Assembly: GCA_003096535.1 (NCBI GenBank) | Contig: QEKJ01000011.1 | Span: forward strand, 1 to 64,000 | Reading direction: 5' to 3' | DNA: 64,000 nt | Source of the DNA: Agathobaculum butyriciproducens | Lineage (GTDB): Bacteria > Bacillota > Clostridia > Oscillospirales > Butyricicoccaceae | Shown here: positions 50,295 through 58,318 of the stretch, in pieces | How the letters are laid out: every line of letters starts with the position of its first letter | How positions within the stretch are numbered: the stretch's first letter is position 1 | The notes under the pieces: model-generated | Told to the model about the DNA's origin: nothing | Databases searched by the model: none | Seen by the model: only the letters and a program-made list of their open reading frames with translations | Position numbers and translations under genes: made by a program

Positions 50295-50761
50295 TGAGCG
50301 AGGATAAATACCGTGCAGCCCTCGATATGGCGGCAAAACAGCTGTCTTACCGGGCGCTGAGTGCGAAAATGCTGCGCGACAAGCTGCTTGCCAAGGGGCA
50401 CGATGAGGAAGCCGCCGATTACGCGCTTGCGTGGCTGACCGAACGCAGTCTGCTGAACGATATGCTGTTCGCGGAAAGCGTTGTGCGCAGCTACACGCGC
50501 AAGGGCTACGGCGCGGCACGCATCCGGCAGGAGCTGACCCGCCGCGGCATAGACCGCGACACCGCAGAAGCGGCTATGCAGACCTTTTCCCCGGATGAGG
50601 CGCAAATGCTGGCTCTGCTCGCAAAACGCCTGCGCGGTGACGTTTCCGACCGAAAAGAGGTCGAAAAAGCCGTTGCGGCACTCCAGCGTCGCGGTTTTGC
50701 GTGGAATGATATCAAGCGCGCACTCGAAACCTATGGCAGTTCGCTGCCGGAGGAAGAATAA
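50294..50761 (+). CDS. recX: Regulatory protein RecX
   Basis: A 155-residue helical protein that modulates RecA filaments. Its three helical repeats show AKQLSYRALSAKMLRDKLLA, DYALAWLTERSLLNDMLFAE, YGAARIRQELTRRGIDRDTA and LQRRGFAWNDIKRAL, the RecX pattern. Its ATG overlaps the recA stop (TAATG), so it is translated with recA and under the same SOS control. A terminator follows directly. Confidence 0.95.
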   Translation: MSEDKYRAALDMAAKQLSYRALSAKMLRDKLLAKGHDEEAADYALAWLTERSLLNDMLFAESVVRSYTRKGYGAARIRQELTRRGIDRDTAEAAMQTFSPDEAQMLALLAKRLRGDVSDRKEVEKAVAALQRRGFAWNDIKRALETYGSSLPEEE

Positions 50762-50763
50762 CA

Positions 50764-50799
50764 AACATCCCGCTTTTTGCAAGGAAAGCGGGATGTTTG
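50764..50799 (+). terminator. Terminator after recA-recX
   Basis: AACATCCCGCTTT TTGCAAGG AAAGCGGGATGTTTG, immediately past the recX stop. Confidence 0.85.
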
Positions 50800-50887
50800 A
50801 TTTTATCGCGGTAAATCGCTTGCATGAATCCCGCGGTTGGAGTATCATAATAAGAGGAGAAAACTCTACCGGAAAGGAAGTATTTCC

Positions 50888-52687
50888 ATGGAAACCAATA
50901 AAATTCCCGCCCGCGCAGATGTGCCCGAAAAGGACAAATGGGCAATTCAGGATCTGTTTGCGACCGACGATGACTGGCGTGCCGCGTTAGCGAAGGCCAA
51001 GGAGTTCATTCCGCGCATCACCGCATTCCGCGGCAGACTGGCCGAAAGCGGCGCTGCTCTGCTGTCTTTTTTCCGTCTGGATGATGAAATCAGCCTTGCA
51101 TTTGACGCGCTCGTACACTACGCGCAGCGTCGCAGCGATGAGGACACCCGCGTCGCCGCGTATCAGGAGATGGTCAGCCAGGTGACGCGCTTCGCGGTCG
51201 AAATTCAGTCTGCCGCCGCGTTTGAGACCCCTGAGCTGCTCGCCATCAGCGATGAGGACATGAACCGTCTGTACGCCGAAGCACCCGAGCTGGAGCTGTA
51301 CCGCCTGAATATCGACCGCATTCGCCGCCGCCGAGAGCATGTGCTGTCCGACAAGGAGGAGGCAATCCTCGCCGCTGCAGGCGAAATGGCCGCCAGCCCG
51401 GATGACATTTACTCCATGCTCAACGACGCCGACCTCAAATTCCCGGACGCGGTGGACAAGGACGGCAATAAACACCCCGTCACGCACGGCACGTTCATCC
51501 CGCTCATGCAGTCCTACGACCGCGTGCTCCGCAAGTCCGCGTTCGATTCGCTGTACTCGGTTTACGGCCAGTTCCGCAACACCTCGGCGGCAACGCTGTC
51601 CGCGCAGCTCAAGCAGCTGCTGTTCTTCGCGAATGTCCGCAAGTACCCCTCGACGCTGGATGCCGCCCTTGACGGCAATGAAGTGCCGACCGAGATTTAC
51701 CGCAACCTGATTGACGCGGTGCACCGCTCGTTTGCGCCCATGTACCGCTATGTTGCGCTGAGAAAGAAGCTGCTCGGCGTGGACGAGCTGCACATGTACG
51801 ACCTGTATGTGCCGGTCGTGGACGGCGTGGAAATGAAATTCACGTTCGAGGAGGCCAAGGAGATCGCGCTCAAGGCGCTCGCGCCGCTCGGTGAGGACTA
51901 CCTGAACCTGCTCCGCGAAGGCTTTGCCAACGGCTGGATCGACGTGTACGAGAACGAGGGCAAGCGCTCGGGCGCGTACTCGGCAGGCGCGCGCGTGCAC
52001 CCGTATGTACTGCTCAACTTCAAGGGCACGCTCGACGACGTGTTCACGCTCGTGCATGAGATGGGCCACTCCATCCACTCGTACCTGTCCAACAAGACCC
52101 AGCCGACCGCGTATCAGGATTACGTTATCTTTGTTGCCGAGGTTGCATCCACCTGCAACGAGGCTCTGCTGATGGAGTACCTGCTGTCCGTCACGACCGA
52201 TAAAAAGGAGCGCGCGTACCTCATCAACCACTTCCTCGAGCAATTCCGCGGCACGCTGTACCGTCAGACCATGTTCGCTGAGTTCGAACTGGCCGCCAAC
52301 GAGATGACCCAGCGTGGCGAGGGCACGACCGCCGAAGCGCTCTGCGCGATGTACAAAAAGCTGAACGAGCAGTATTTCGGACCGGAAATGAACGTAGACG
52401 AGGAGATTTCGCTCGAATGGGCGCGCATCCCGCACTTCTACTACGATTACTACGTTTACCAGTACGCGACCGGCTACGCCGCTGCCATCGCACTGTCGCG
52501 CCGCATTCTGCGGGAGGGTGAACCGGCGGTGAAGGATTACCTCGGCTTCCTGTCCGGTGGCTGCTCCGCCGACCCAATCACGCTGCTGCGCGGCGCGGGC
52601 GTGGATATGGCAAGCCCGAAGCCGATCGAGGACGCAACAAAGCTGTTTGATGAAATGATCTCGGAGATGGAAAAGATTCTGAATTGA
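50888..52687 (+). CDS. pepF: Oligoendopeptidase F
   Basis: A 599-residue M3 family zinc peptidase that cleaves short peptides in the cytoplasm. The zinc motif HEMGHS is at about residues 390-395 in TLVHEMGHSIHSYLSNKTQP, with the third ligand Glu in VAEVASTCNEALLMEYLL. The C-terminal EISLEWARIPHFYYDYYVYQ then YATGYAAAIALS is characteristic. The start at 50888 follows GGAAAGGAAG and gives the standard ETNKIPARADVPEKDKWAIQ opening. Single-gene transcript. Confidence 0.96.
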   Translation: METNKIPARADVPEKDKWAIQDLFATDDDWRAALAKAKEFIPRITAFRGRLAESGAALLSFFRLDDEISLAFDALVHYAQRRSDEDTRVAAYQEMVSQVTRFAVEIQSAAAFETPELLAISDEDMNRLYAEAPELELYRLNIDRIRRRREHVLSDKEEAILAAAGEMAASPDDIYSMLNDADLKFPDAVDKDGNKHPVTHGTFIPLMQSYDRVLRKSAFDSLYSVYGQFRNTSAATLSAQLKQLLFFANVRKYPSTLDAALDGNEVPTEIYRNLIDAVHRSFAPMYRYVALRKKLLGVDELHMYDLYVPVVDGVEMKFTFEEAKEIALKALAPLGEDYLNLLREGFANGWIDVYENEGKRSGAYSAGARVHPYVLLNFKGTLDDVFTLVHEMGHSIHSYLSNKTQPTAYQDYVIFVAEVASTCNEALLMEYLLSVTTDKKERAYLINHFLEQFRGTLYRQTMFAEFELAANEMTQRGEGTTAEALCAMYKKLNEQYFGPEMNVDEEISLEWARIPHFYYDYYVYQYATGYAAAIALSRRILREGEPAVKDYLGFLSGGCSADPITLLRGAGVDMASPKPIEDATKLFDEMISEMEKILN

Positions 52688-52772
52688 GAATTGAGGATGG
52701 AAAATGAAGAATGACGTTTCTTTTTTCATTGTCTGTAACACTCGATTAGAGTAAAGAAAAGACACAGCCGTC

Positions 52773-52833
52773 TGAACAGCACCCCATTTGTTAGATAGTA
52801 TATCATACTGTCTAGCAAATGGGGTGCTGTTCA
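52773..52833. repeat. 61-bp imperfect palindrome related to 2709-2757
   Basis: TGAACAGCACCCCATTTG ... CAAATGGGGTGCTGTTCA, with inner AGTAT/ATACT arms. It shares the GCACCCCAT and AGTAT blocks of the 2709 palindrome. Base changes between copies are mostly paired (C to T with G to A opposite), and the mismatches within this copy are all G.U in RNA. AATTGAGGATGGAAAATGAA at 52683 is a copy of the dispersed repeat. Confidence 0.75.
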
Positions 52834-53123
52834 AACGCGCGGTTTTTATATTTTCGCTGTCTTTCTCAACTGGTATCTCCGAACAATTTCCCACATTGTA
52901 TTGACAAACATCCAGCCGAGACCGTCGAAAAACTTCGTTTTTCCGACAACCTGTATTGCCTTAATATATAGTGTATTTGCCCTGATGCAATACATTTCCG
53001 CAGCCTTTTTCATTCACTTTTCTCATCGGCTCAACCCCAAGGATAGCATTTGACCATGTCTTACAGAATTCTTCTCTTGACAGCGGCGGCTTTCCTCTGC
53101 TATAATACCGCTCGGAAAAAGAG

Positions 53124-53230
53124 CTCATATAATCTCGCTTGATATGGCGCGGGAGTTTCTACGAGATCGCCGAAAGATCTTACTATGAGTGTCCGATGAT
53201 GGAACAGGTCCATCTTTCGGGCACTTTTTT
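53124..53230 (+). promoter_or_regulatory. Guanine riboswitch with overlapping terminator
   Basis: The aptamer runs from CTCATATAATC (53124) through GATATGG and GTTTCTAC to TTACTATGAG (ending 53189): P1, both loops and the three-way junction are conserved. The C in ACTATGAG is the position that selects guanine over adenine. A GTGTCCGATGATGG / CCATCTTTCGGGCAC stem with TTTTTT (53189-53230) follows. CCGAAAGAT (53170-53178), inside P3/L3, is the exact complement of ATCTTTCGG in the terminator (53212-53220), giving a simple antiterminator. Guanine would thus stop transcription of guaD. Confidence 0.9.
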
Positions 53231-53273
53231 CATGTCCATTTTTACAGAACATCGTACAGAAAGGTCGATCACA

Positions 53274-54590
53274 ATGAAACTGCTCAAAGGCAACATTATT
53301 CACGCGCCCACGCTTGAAAAGCTCGAAACGATCGAAAACGGCGCACTTCTGCTGGAGGACGACGGCACAATCCGCGAGGTGCTGCACGCGGCGCCGCAGG
53401 ACTTTGACGGCCGCGTCTACGACTGCTCAGGTCAGCTCATCATGCAGTCGTTTGCCGATATGCACCTGCACGCGCCCCAGTTTCCGAACGTCGGCATGGG
53501 CATGGACCTGCCGCTGCTCGACTGGCTCAAAACCTACACGTTCCCGGTCGAGGCGAAGTTCGCAGACCTCGACTACGCCCGCCGCATCTACCGCCGTCTG
53601 GCGCACGACCTCATCGCAAACGGCACAACGCGCGTGTGCATGTTTTCCTCGCTCCACACGGACGCGACGCTCGTTCTGATGGAGGAGCTCGAAAACGCCG
53701 GTGTGACCGGCTTTGTCGGCAAGGTCAACATGGACCGCAACGGCGGTGAAAACCTTGAGGAGACCACCGAGGAGTCCATCCGCGAAACGCGCCGCTGGCT
53801 TGAGGGCTGCCGCCGCTTCCGCTTTGTCCGCCCGATCATCACGCCGCGCTTTACCCCAGCCTGCACAGACGAGTTGATGACCGCGCTCGGCAAAATTGCC
53901 GCCGAGCAGAACCTCTGCGTCCAGTCGCACCTGTCGGAAAACCTCGACGAAATCGCATGGGTGCGCTCGCTCCACCCTGACTGCGCGCAGTATTGGGAGA
54001 GCTACGACAAGTTCGGCCTGTGGAAAAGCCACACGGTCATGGCGCACTGCATCCACTCGGACGAGCGCGAGCGAACCGCCATCCGCGAGGCAGGCGTCGT
54101 TGTGGCACACTGCCCGGACTCCAACATCAACCTGTGCAGCGGCATCGCGCCTGTGCGCGAAATGCTGAACGAAGGCATTCACGTCACCCTCGGCACGGAT
54201 ATTGCCGCAGGCTCGTCCCTCGCCGGCAGCCGCATGGTCACGATGAGCATTCAGGCGTCCAAGGTTCGCAGCTTCACCGACCCGGCGCACCCGGCGTTTC
54301 TGACCGTGCCCGAGGCGTACTACCTCGGCACGACCTCCGGCCACCGCTATTTCGGCGCAGGCAGCGGCTTCACCCCCGGCGACCGCCTGCACGCTGTCGT
54401 GGTGGATGACCGCAGCTTCACCGAGACCCCGTGGGCGCTCAGCCTGCCCGAGCGGCTTGAGCGCGCCCTCTACACCATGAACGCCGCAAATATCACAGCC
54501 GTCTGGTCGGAGGGCCGTCTGGTGCATACCCACGAGGCGAAATCTGTCCGTGAACACAGAACGCGCATCGTCGCGCGGGGCGCGAAATAA
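53274..54590 (+). CDS. guaD: Guanine deaminase
   Basis: A 438-residue zinc amidohydrolase that deaminates guanine to xanthine. Metal and substrate motifs are in order: HxH in FADMHLHAPQFPNVGMGMDL, FSSLHTDATL, GKVNMDRNGGENLEETTEES, ITPRFTPACTDELM, QSHLSENLDEIAWV, MAHCIHSDE with VAHCPDSNINLCSG, and LGTDIAAGSS. The start at 53274 follows AGAAAGG; the frame from 53139 runs through the riboswitch and is discarded. The gene is controlled by the guanine riboswitch upstream. No xanthine dehydrogenase or permease is adjacent. Confidence 0.95.
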   Translation: MKLLKGNIIHAPTLEKLETIENGALLLEDDGTIREVLHAAPQDFDGRVYDCSGQLIMQSFADMHLHAPQFPNVGMGMDLPLLDWLKTYTFPVEAKFADLDYARRIYRRLAHDLIANGTTRVCMFSSLHTDATLVLMEELENAGVTGFVGKVNMDRNGGENLEETTEESIRETRRWLEGCRRFRFVRPIITPRFTPACTDELMTALGKIAAEQNLCVQSHLSENLDEIAWVRSLHPDCAQYWESYDKFGLWKSHTVMAHCIHSDERERTAIREAGVVVAHCPDSNINLCSGIAPVREMLNEGIHVTLGTDIAAGSSLAGSRMVTMSIQASKVRSFTDPAHPAFLTVPEAYYLGTTSGHRYFGAGSGFTPGDRLHAVVVDDRSFTETPWALSLPERLERALYTMNAANITAVWSEGRLVHTHEAKSVREHRTRIVARGAK

Positions 54591-54600
54591 GCTTGCACAG

Positions 54601-54642
54601 AAAAACCGGAGAGCCGGGGGATTTTTCCCTGCTCTCCGTTTT
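54601..54642. terminator. Bidirectional terminator after guaD
   Basis: An AAAACCGGAGAGC ... GCTCTCCGTTTT stem around a GGGGGATTTTTCCCT loop, between converging genes. Confidence 0.8.
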
Positions 54643-54646
54643 CGCT

Positions 54647-54862
54647 TTATTCTTCTATCCGGTCGAGAATATCGTCCGCGAGGTCCTCAAGCTGCTCGTG
54701 CTCCTCGCTCCACTCGTCGTAGGCTTCGGAGCTCATGTTCTCCGGCTCGCGCTCGTCGAGCGCGGCGATGCGGCGGCGTATCTCCGCAAGATACGCCGTG
54801 AGCGCCTGCCGGTCCATCACGTCGAGGTCGGGCGACGCGCCGAATGCAATGATTTCCGCCAT
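54647..54862 (-). CDS. Small acidic hypothetical protein
   Basis: 71 residues, strongly acidic: MAEIIAFGASPDLDVMDRQA then LTAYLAEIRRRIAALDEREP and a Glu/Asp-rich helix (EEHEQLEDLADDILDRIEE). A GGGGAGA ribosome site lies seven bases before the start, and it has its own terminator with guaD. No family recognised; the helical acidic shape suggests a binding partner of another protein. Confidence 0.7.
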   Translation of the reverse strand: MAEIIAFGASPDLDVMDRQALTAYLAEIRRRIAALDEREPENMSSEAYDEWSEEHEQLEDLADDILDRIEE

Positions 54863-55157
54863 CTCTGCTCTCCCCTTTCCGTTGTGGCTCTATCATACCA
54901 TCTTCTGCCGCGCCCCGTCAATACGTTTCGCGGTTGTCTTTTTCTGTATCCTGTGCTATGCTAAATGCACAGTCACCGCTTTCCCGTTTCTACGAAAGCG
55001 GTTTCGATTTTTTTGAGCAAAGCCTGCAAATAAAACCTGCAAAGGAAAGTCAAGGGGGAAAGAAATAGTTTTTTAAGAATGAAAAAATGGTATGAGAAAT
55101 TAAGCCACCGCACCCGAGATTTTTGCGCTGACCAAATAAAGCAAAGATGCCTTCAGA
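54863..55157. other. Intergenic stretch without a gene
   Basis: About 295 bases between the small acidic gene and the IS110 transposase stop. It contains the minus-strand promoter area of the former and, towards 55157, presumably one end of the insertion sequence, whose exact border I cannot place. No open frame or clear hairpin of note. Confidence 0.5.
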
Positions 55158-56369
55158 TTAAGATATGTTTTCAAGGGTGATCAGATATTCTTTCACACGA
55201 GCGTAATAGATGCGCAAGAACTTATTGCAGCCAGCAACCATGTAAACGTAATAATGTTTCCCTTCAGCACGTTTTCGGTCAAGAAACTGGTAGACAGCAT
55301 CATCAGACGGAGAATTTTTTAGAATGCTTTTCATGACTTGAAAGAGTGCTTTTCGCAAAGCCGGTGAACCACGCTTAGATATGCTTCGACTGGCGGACTC
55401 AAAGACACCGGATTGAAACAGGGGTGCATCTACTCCAGCGAAAGCCACGAGGGCACCCTTGTGGGAAAAGCGGCGTACATCTCCAATTTCCGCTATGAGC
55501 TGAGGCCCCAAAGTCTCTCCAACACCACTCATGGCAAGAACAACAGGGTACTCCGGCAAAGATGCAGCCAACTGCTGCATCTGTCTGCGCAGCTCGGCCA
55601 GTGAGACAGAGACAAAGTTCAGTTGGGAGATGGCCTGAACGATTAAAGCCTTCGTTTGTGTCGTAGGCGGCAGCGTAGCAACCTGATTCAAGGCAAGCTC
55701 ATAGAGTGCAGACGCCTTGCTATCACTGCGATTATATCCATGCTTTTGGCACCATTTGCTGTACTGGGTGGTAAATTTTGCTCTGCTCATAGAAGAAACG
55801 ATCTCACAGTGCCAGAATTTTTCTGCGAAGTCAACCCATTTTTCGTGCCCATCTGCTCTCACAGGACTGGTAAACATCTCGTTCAAACCCGAGAAAGTCT
55901 GATCAAGGATTGCAATCAGGTTGTTTTTCAAAGACACTTTTAGTTTCATGTACTGATTATACTGGCGATTACAGGTTTTCAATAGCAATCGGGTTTCGTC
56001 CTCTGGTGTGTACCGCTTAAGGGAGATCCAGTTGGAAAGACCATAATTGGCAATTTTGATTGCATCGGCTCTATCAGTTTTGACTTTACGAATTGAGTTG
56101 TTTCCAAAATCATGTATGAGTTTCGCGTGGACAACACCCACAAAGAAGCCGGCCTCGACGAGATACCGGGCTATGGGCTGATAATAACGGCCTGTGAACT
56201 CCATGATAATCCGAACTTCGCCGTCCAGACCACGCAGAAGATCTGACAGATCTTTAAGCTCATTGGCCGTGTGGTGAACTTCAAACGGTTTTACCACGAG
56301 TTCTCCAAGTGGCCGCATAACAGCAACCATACTTTTCCCTTTGGAAACATCGATTCCTACAGCATTCAT
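55158..56369 (-). CDS. IS110-family transposase (DEDD recombinase)
   Basis: A 403-residue enzyme. The N-terminal RuvC-like DEDD domain has MNAVGIDVSKGKSMVAVMRP (first Asp), IIMEFTGRYYQPIARYLVEA (Glu), and KVKTDRADAIKIANYG (the two Asp). The C-terminal Tnp_20 domain carries ALSGVGxxLGPQLIAEIGDV-like sequence followed by ALVAFAGVDAPLFQSG and the conserved Ser in SKRGSPALRKALFQ. The start at 56369 is chosen because GGAGGA lies six bases upstream; the frame from 56459 is longer but lacks a site. It appears intact and may be active. Confidence 0.93.
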   Translation of the reverse strand: MNAVGIDVSKGKSMVAVMRPLGELVVKPFEVHHTANELKDLSDLLRGLDGEVRIIMEFTGRYYQPIARYLVEAGFFVGVVHAKLIHDFGNNSIRKVKTDRADAIKIANYGLSNWISLKRYTPEDETRLLLKTCNRQYNQYMKLKVSLKNNLIAILDQTFSGLNEMFTSPVRADGHEKWVDFAEKFWHCEIVSSMSRAKFTTQYSKWCQKHGYNRSDSKASALYELALNQVATLPPTTQTKALIVQAISQLNFVSVSLAELRRQMQQLAASLPEYPVVLAMSGVGETLGPQLIAEIGDVRRFSHKGALVAFAGVDAPLFQSGVFESASRSISKRGSPALRKALFQVMKSILKNSPSDDAVYQFLDRKRAEGKHYYVYMVAGCNKFLRIYYARVKEYLITLENIS

Positions 56370-56486
56370 TAGCATTCCTCCAAGCAAAAGAAATATCTCT
56401 AATGTGGCGACCATCGTTTTCTCATTGCCGATTCTATTTGCTTGGTAAACCGAGCGCAAAGCCCAACCTGCTTAAACCGAACGCTG

Positions 56487-56569
56487 CAATAAGAGGATGG
56501 CTGACAGTTTTATTTACGGACGTGGATAGTCCAGAGTCAAGCTTGCCAGGCCAATTACTCCTCTTATTG
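56487..56569 (-). ncRNA. Candidate IS110 bridge RNA stem-loop
   Basis: Upstream of the transposase, CAATAAGAGGA (56487-56497) and TCCTCTTATTG (56559-56569) form a perfect 11-bp stem around 61 bases that could hold the target- and donor-binding loops. IS110-family elements are known to encode a bridge RNA in this non-coding end. Loop assignment is not attempted. The remaining sequence to 56700 has no gene. Confidence 0.55.
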
Positions 56570-56707
56570 TAGCTTAGGCATGAGATAGAGCAAGGCACGG
56601 CTGGCTGCCGCGCCTTGTCCGTAAACTTATATTAGCAAAAGTCAAGTTCCAAACAGGACTTGAGAAAAGAAAAATTTCGGTTGATTGTAAACTGAAGTTG
56701 AACACTC

Positions 56708-56757
56708 AAGGCAATACCGCATACCTGGGTAAGAGCGATTTGCGAGCACAGTTTGCG
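56708..56757 (+). repeat. Truncated relative of the 3497 MITE-like element
   Basis: AAGGCAATACCGCAT followed by AAGAGCGATTTGCG and GTTTGCG, aligned with the left 50 bases of the element at 3497. No matching right end is seen before the marR promoter. Confidence 0.55.
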
Positions 56758-56796
56758 CTATTTCCACGAATTTTTTCGTTTTCCGCGTTGGTGCTC

Positions 56797-56843
56797 TTGA
56801 CATACGAACCAATCCGCGCTAATATACAATGTATTGTATATTA
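56797..56843 (+). promoter_or_regulatory. marR-yczE promoter with perfect 24-bp operator
   Basis: TTGACA (56797-56802), 17 bases, TAATAT (56820-56825). The -10 box is part of TAATATACAAT-GT-ATTGTATATTA (56820-56843), a perfect inverted repeat of 11-bp arms, ideal for MarR dimer binding and autorepression. Confidence 0.82.
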
Positions 56844-56864
56844 TATTTAACAAGGTGAAATTAC

Positions 56865-57287
56865 ATGGATATTTCGTATATTCTCACACGAAAAATACAG
56901 CAATTATCGCATCGCATCGTACTGCGCCGCAACGAGGATCTGAAAAGCATGGGACTTACCGCCGAGCAGGCGGACACGCTCCTGTTCTTTCATGCGCACA
57001 GCGGCAGCTCCGCCTCCGACCTACGGTGCAGCCTCGGCGTGACCCACCAAGCTGCGCGCGCACTCGTGCAGCGCATGGCGGACAAGGGTCTGCTCTGCGT
57101 GACGCCTTCGCCGCGCGATGCGCGGTACAAGCTGATTGCGCTCACCGCCGAGGGCGAGGAGCTTTACGAAACCATGCAGCACAACTGCACGAACTTCGGT
57201 GACCGTCTGCTCGAGCACATCCCGGCAGACGACCGCGAAAAACTGCTTGCGATGATCTCGCAGGCGCTCGACAACATGGAAAAGTGA
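56865..57287 (+). CDS. MarR family transcriptional regulator
   Basis: A 140-residue winged-helix repressor: ILTRKIQQLSHRIVLRRNED at the dimer helix, then LTAEQADTLLFFHAHSGSSA, LRCSLGVTHQAARALVQRMA and the wing LLCVTPSPRDARYKLIALTA. AAGGTG lies six bases before the start. It is followed 11 bases later by a membrane protein in the same transcript, so it probably controls that gene and itself through the palindrome upstream. Inducer unknown. Confidence 0.93.
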   Translation: MDISYILTRKIQQLSHRIVLRRNEDLKSMGLTAEQADTLLFFHAHSGSSASDLRCSLGVTHQAARALVQRMADKGLLCVTPSPRDARYKLIALTAEGEELYETMQHNCTNFGDRLLEHIPADDREKLLAMISQALDNMEK

Positions 57288-57298
57288 GGTGAAACCGC

Positions 57299-57925
57299 AT
57301 GAAACCTTCCTCTGATCTCAAAAAGCGTACGGCCTGGTATATTCTCGGTCTGAATCTGATTGCAGCGGCAGTGGTGCTCAACATCCGCTACAACGTCGGC
57401 GTTGCCGCGTTCAGCTCGGTGATGTACGCCATTTCAGAGATTTATCATATCTCGCTCGGCACAGCATCCATTCTCTGTTATCTGCTGTTTGTGGTACTGC
57501 AATGTATCCTTTCGCGCAAAATCACACTTACTTATCTGCTCGAAATCCCGCTTTCGTTTGCGTTCGGCATACTTACCGACGTGTACGACTGGCTCATTCC
57601 CGTGCTACCGTTTCCGCTGCCACTGCGGCTGCTCTGCTTTGCGCTGACGATGTTCATCACCGGCGCGGGCGTGTTCCTCTGCGTCAAGAGCCGCATGGTG
57701 CTTACCCCGACCGATGGCATCGTGAACACGATATCCGAGGTGTTTCATCTGCGGTTTTCCACCGTCAAGAACGGGTTTGACCTCTCTATGGTTGCCATCA
57801 GCGCTGGATTGTGCCTGTTCCAGCACTGCCCGTTTTACGGCATCGGTGTCGGCACGGTGCTCTCCGCACTGCTGCTCGGACGGGTCCTCAAGCTTTTTGA
57901 ACTGCTCCCGCTGTCCGGCGCATAA
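57299..57925 (+). CDS. YczE/YyaS/YitT family membrane protein
   Basis: A 208-residue protein with about five to six membrane helices: WYILGLNLIAAAVVLNIRYN then VGVAAFSSVMYAISEIYHIS; LCYLLFVVLQCILSRKI; LSFAFGILTDVYDWLIP; LRLLCFALTMFITGAGVFLC; GIVNTISEVFHLRFSTVKNG; and GIGVGTVLSALLLGRVLKLF. The repeated SxxxSP/DG...T loops match the YczE group, which is thought to transport small molecules, though this is unproven. It is co-transcribed with marR, GAGGTG being its ribosome site. Confidence 0.85.
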   Translation: MKPSSDLKKRTAWYILGLNLIAAAVVLNIRYNVGVAAFSSVMYAISEIYHISLGTASILCYLLFVVLQCILSRKITLTYLLEIPLSFAFGILTDVYDWLIPVLPFPLPLRLLCFALTMFITGAGVFLCVKSRMVLTPTDGIVNTISEVFHLRFSTVKNGFDLSMVAISAGLCLFQHCPFYGIGVGTVLSALLLGRVLKLFELLPLSGA

Positions 57926-57943
57926 AAACGCCGCCTGCACACA

Positions 57944-58080
57944 TCATTCCTTGATGTAGCGCAGACGGCGCAGAAACTCTTCGTTATCGGTTTTTTCGCA
58001 GATGGCGTCAATGCCGGAGAAGATGATCCAGACCGCCATGCCGCGCCGCGCACACAGTACGAACAGATCAATGATCACGC
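57944..58080 (-). pseudogene. Possible gene remnant
   Basis: The minus strand holds a coding-like tail, IIDLFVLCARRGMAVWIIFS then GIDAICEKTDNEEFLRRLRY and a stop; another frame just upstream reads AGKRLIRFFPFAGQELA. Together they look like a frameshifted small membrane protein, but I recognise no family. The remainder of 57926-58318 has only a terminator. Confidence 0.3.
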
Positions 58081-58139
58081 CAATTCCTGTCCCGCGAACG
58101 GGAAAAAGCGAATCAGCCGCTTGCCTGCCTTAGGAATTA

Positions 58140-58176
58140 AACAGGCGCACAAACCGTTGAGGTCTGTGCGCCCTTT
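58140..58176 (+). terminator. Terminator-like hairpin after the marR-yczE operon
   Basis: GGCGCACA ... TGTGCGCC followed by CTTTTC, about 215 bases past the yczE stop. Confidence 0.6.
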
Positions 58177-58318
58177 TCATCTGTCAAATCTTTAATTTAG
58201 TTATTTCCCAACATCAAATGCCGTTAATACGTCCGAGTCTACCTCCCCGTCTTTGATTGTATGGGGTATTTCAATGATATATCCCGTGTTAGTGTAAATA
58301 CACATACTTTATAGTTTG

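Larger units (their letters stand above)
55158..56569 (-). mobile_element. IS110-family insertion sequence
   Basis: A transposase gene plus its upstream non-coding region with a long stem-loop. The ends of IS110 elements lack clear inverted repeats, so the borders are only minimal: the element extends a little beyond 55158 and past 56569. Confidence 0.75.

Noticed and set aside
50987..52894. Minus-strand open frame of 635 codons opposite pepF
   Set aside because: Antisense of a clear peptidase and runs through a palindromic repeat; no ribosome site or family match.
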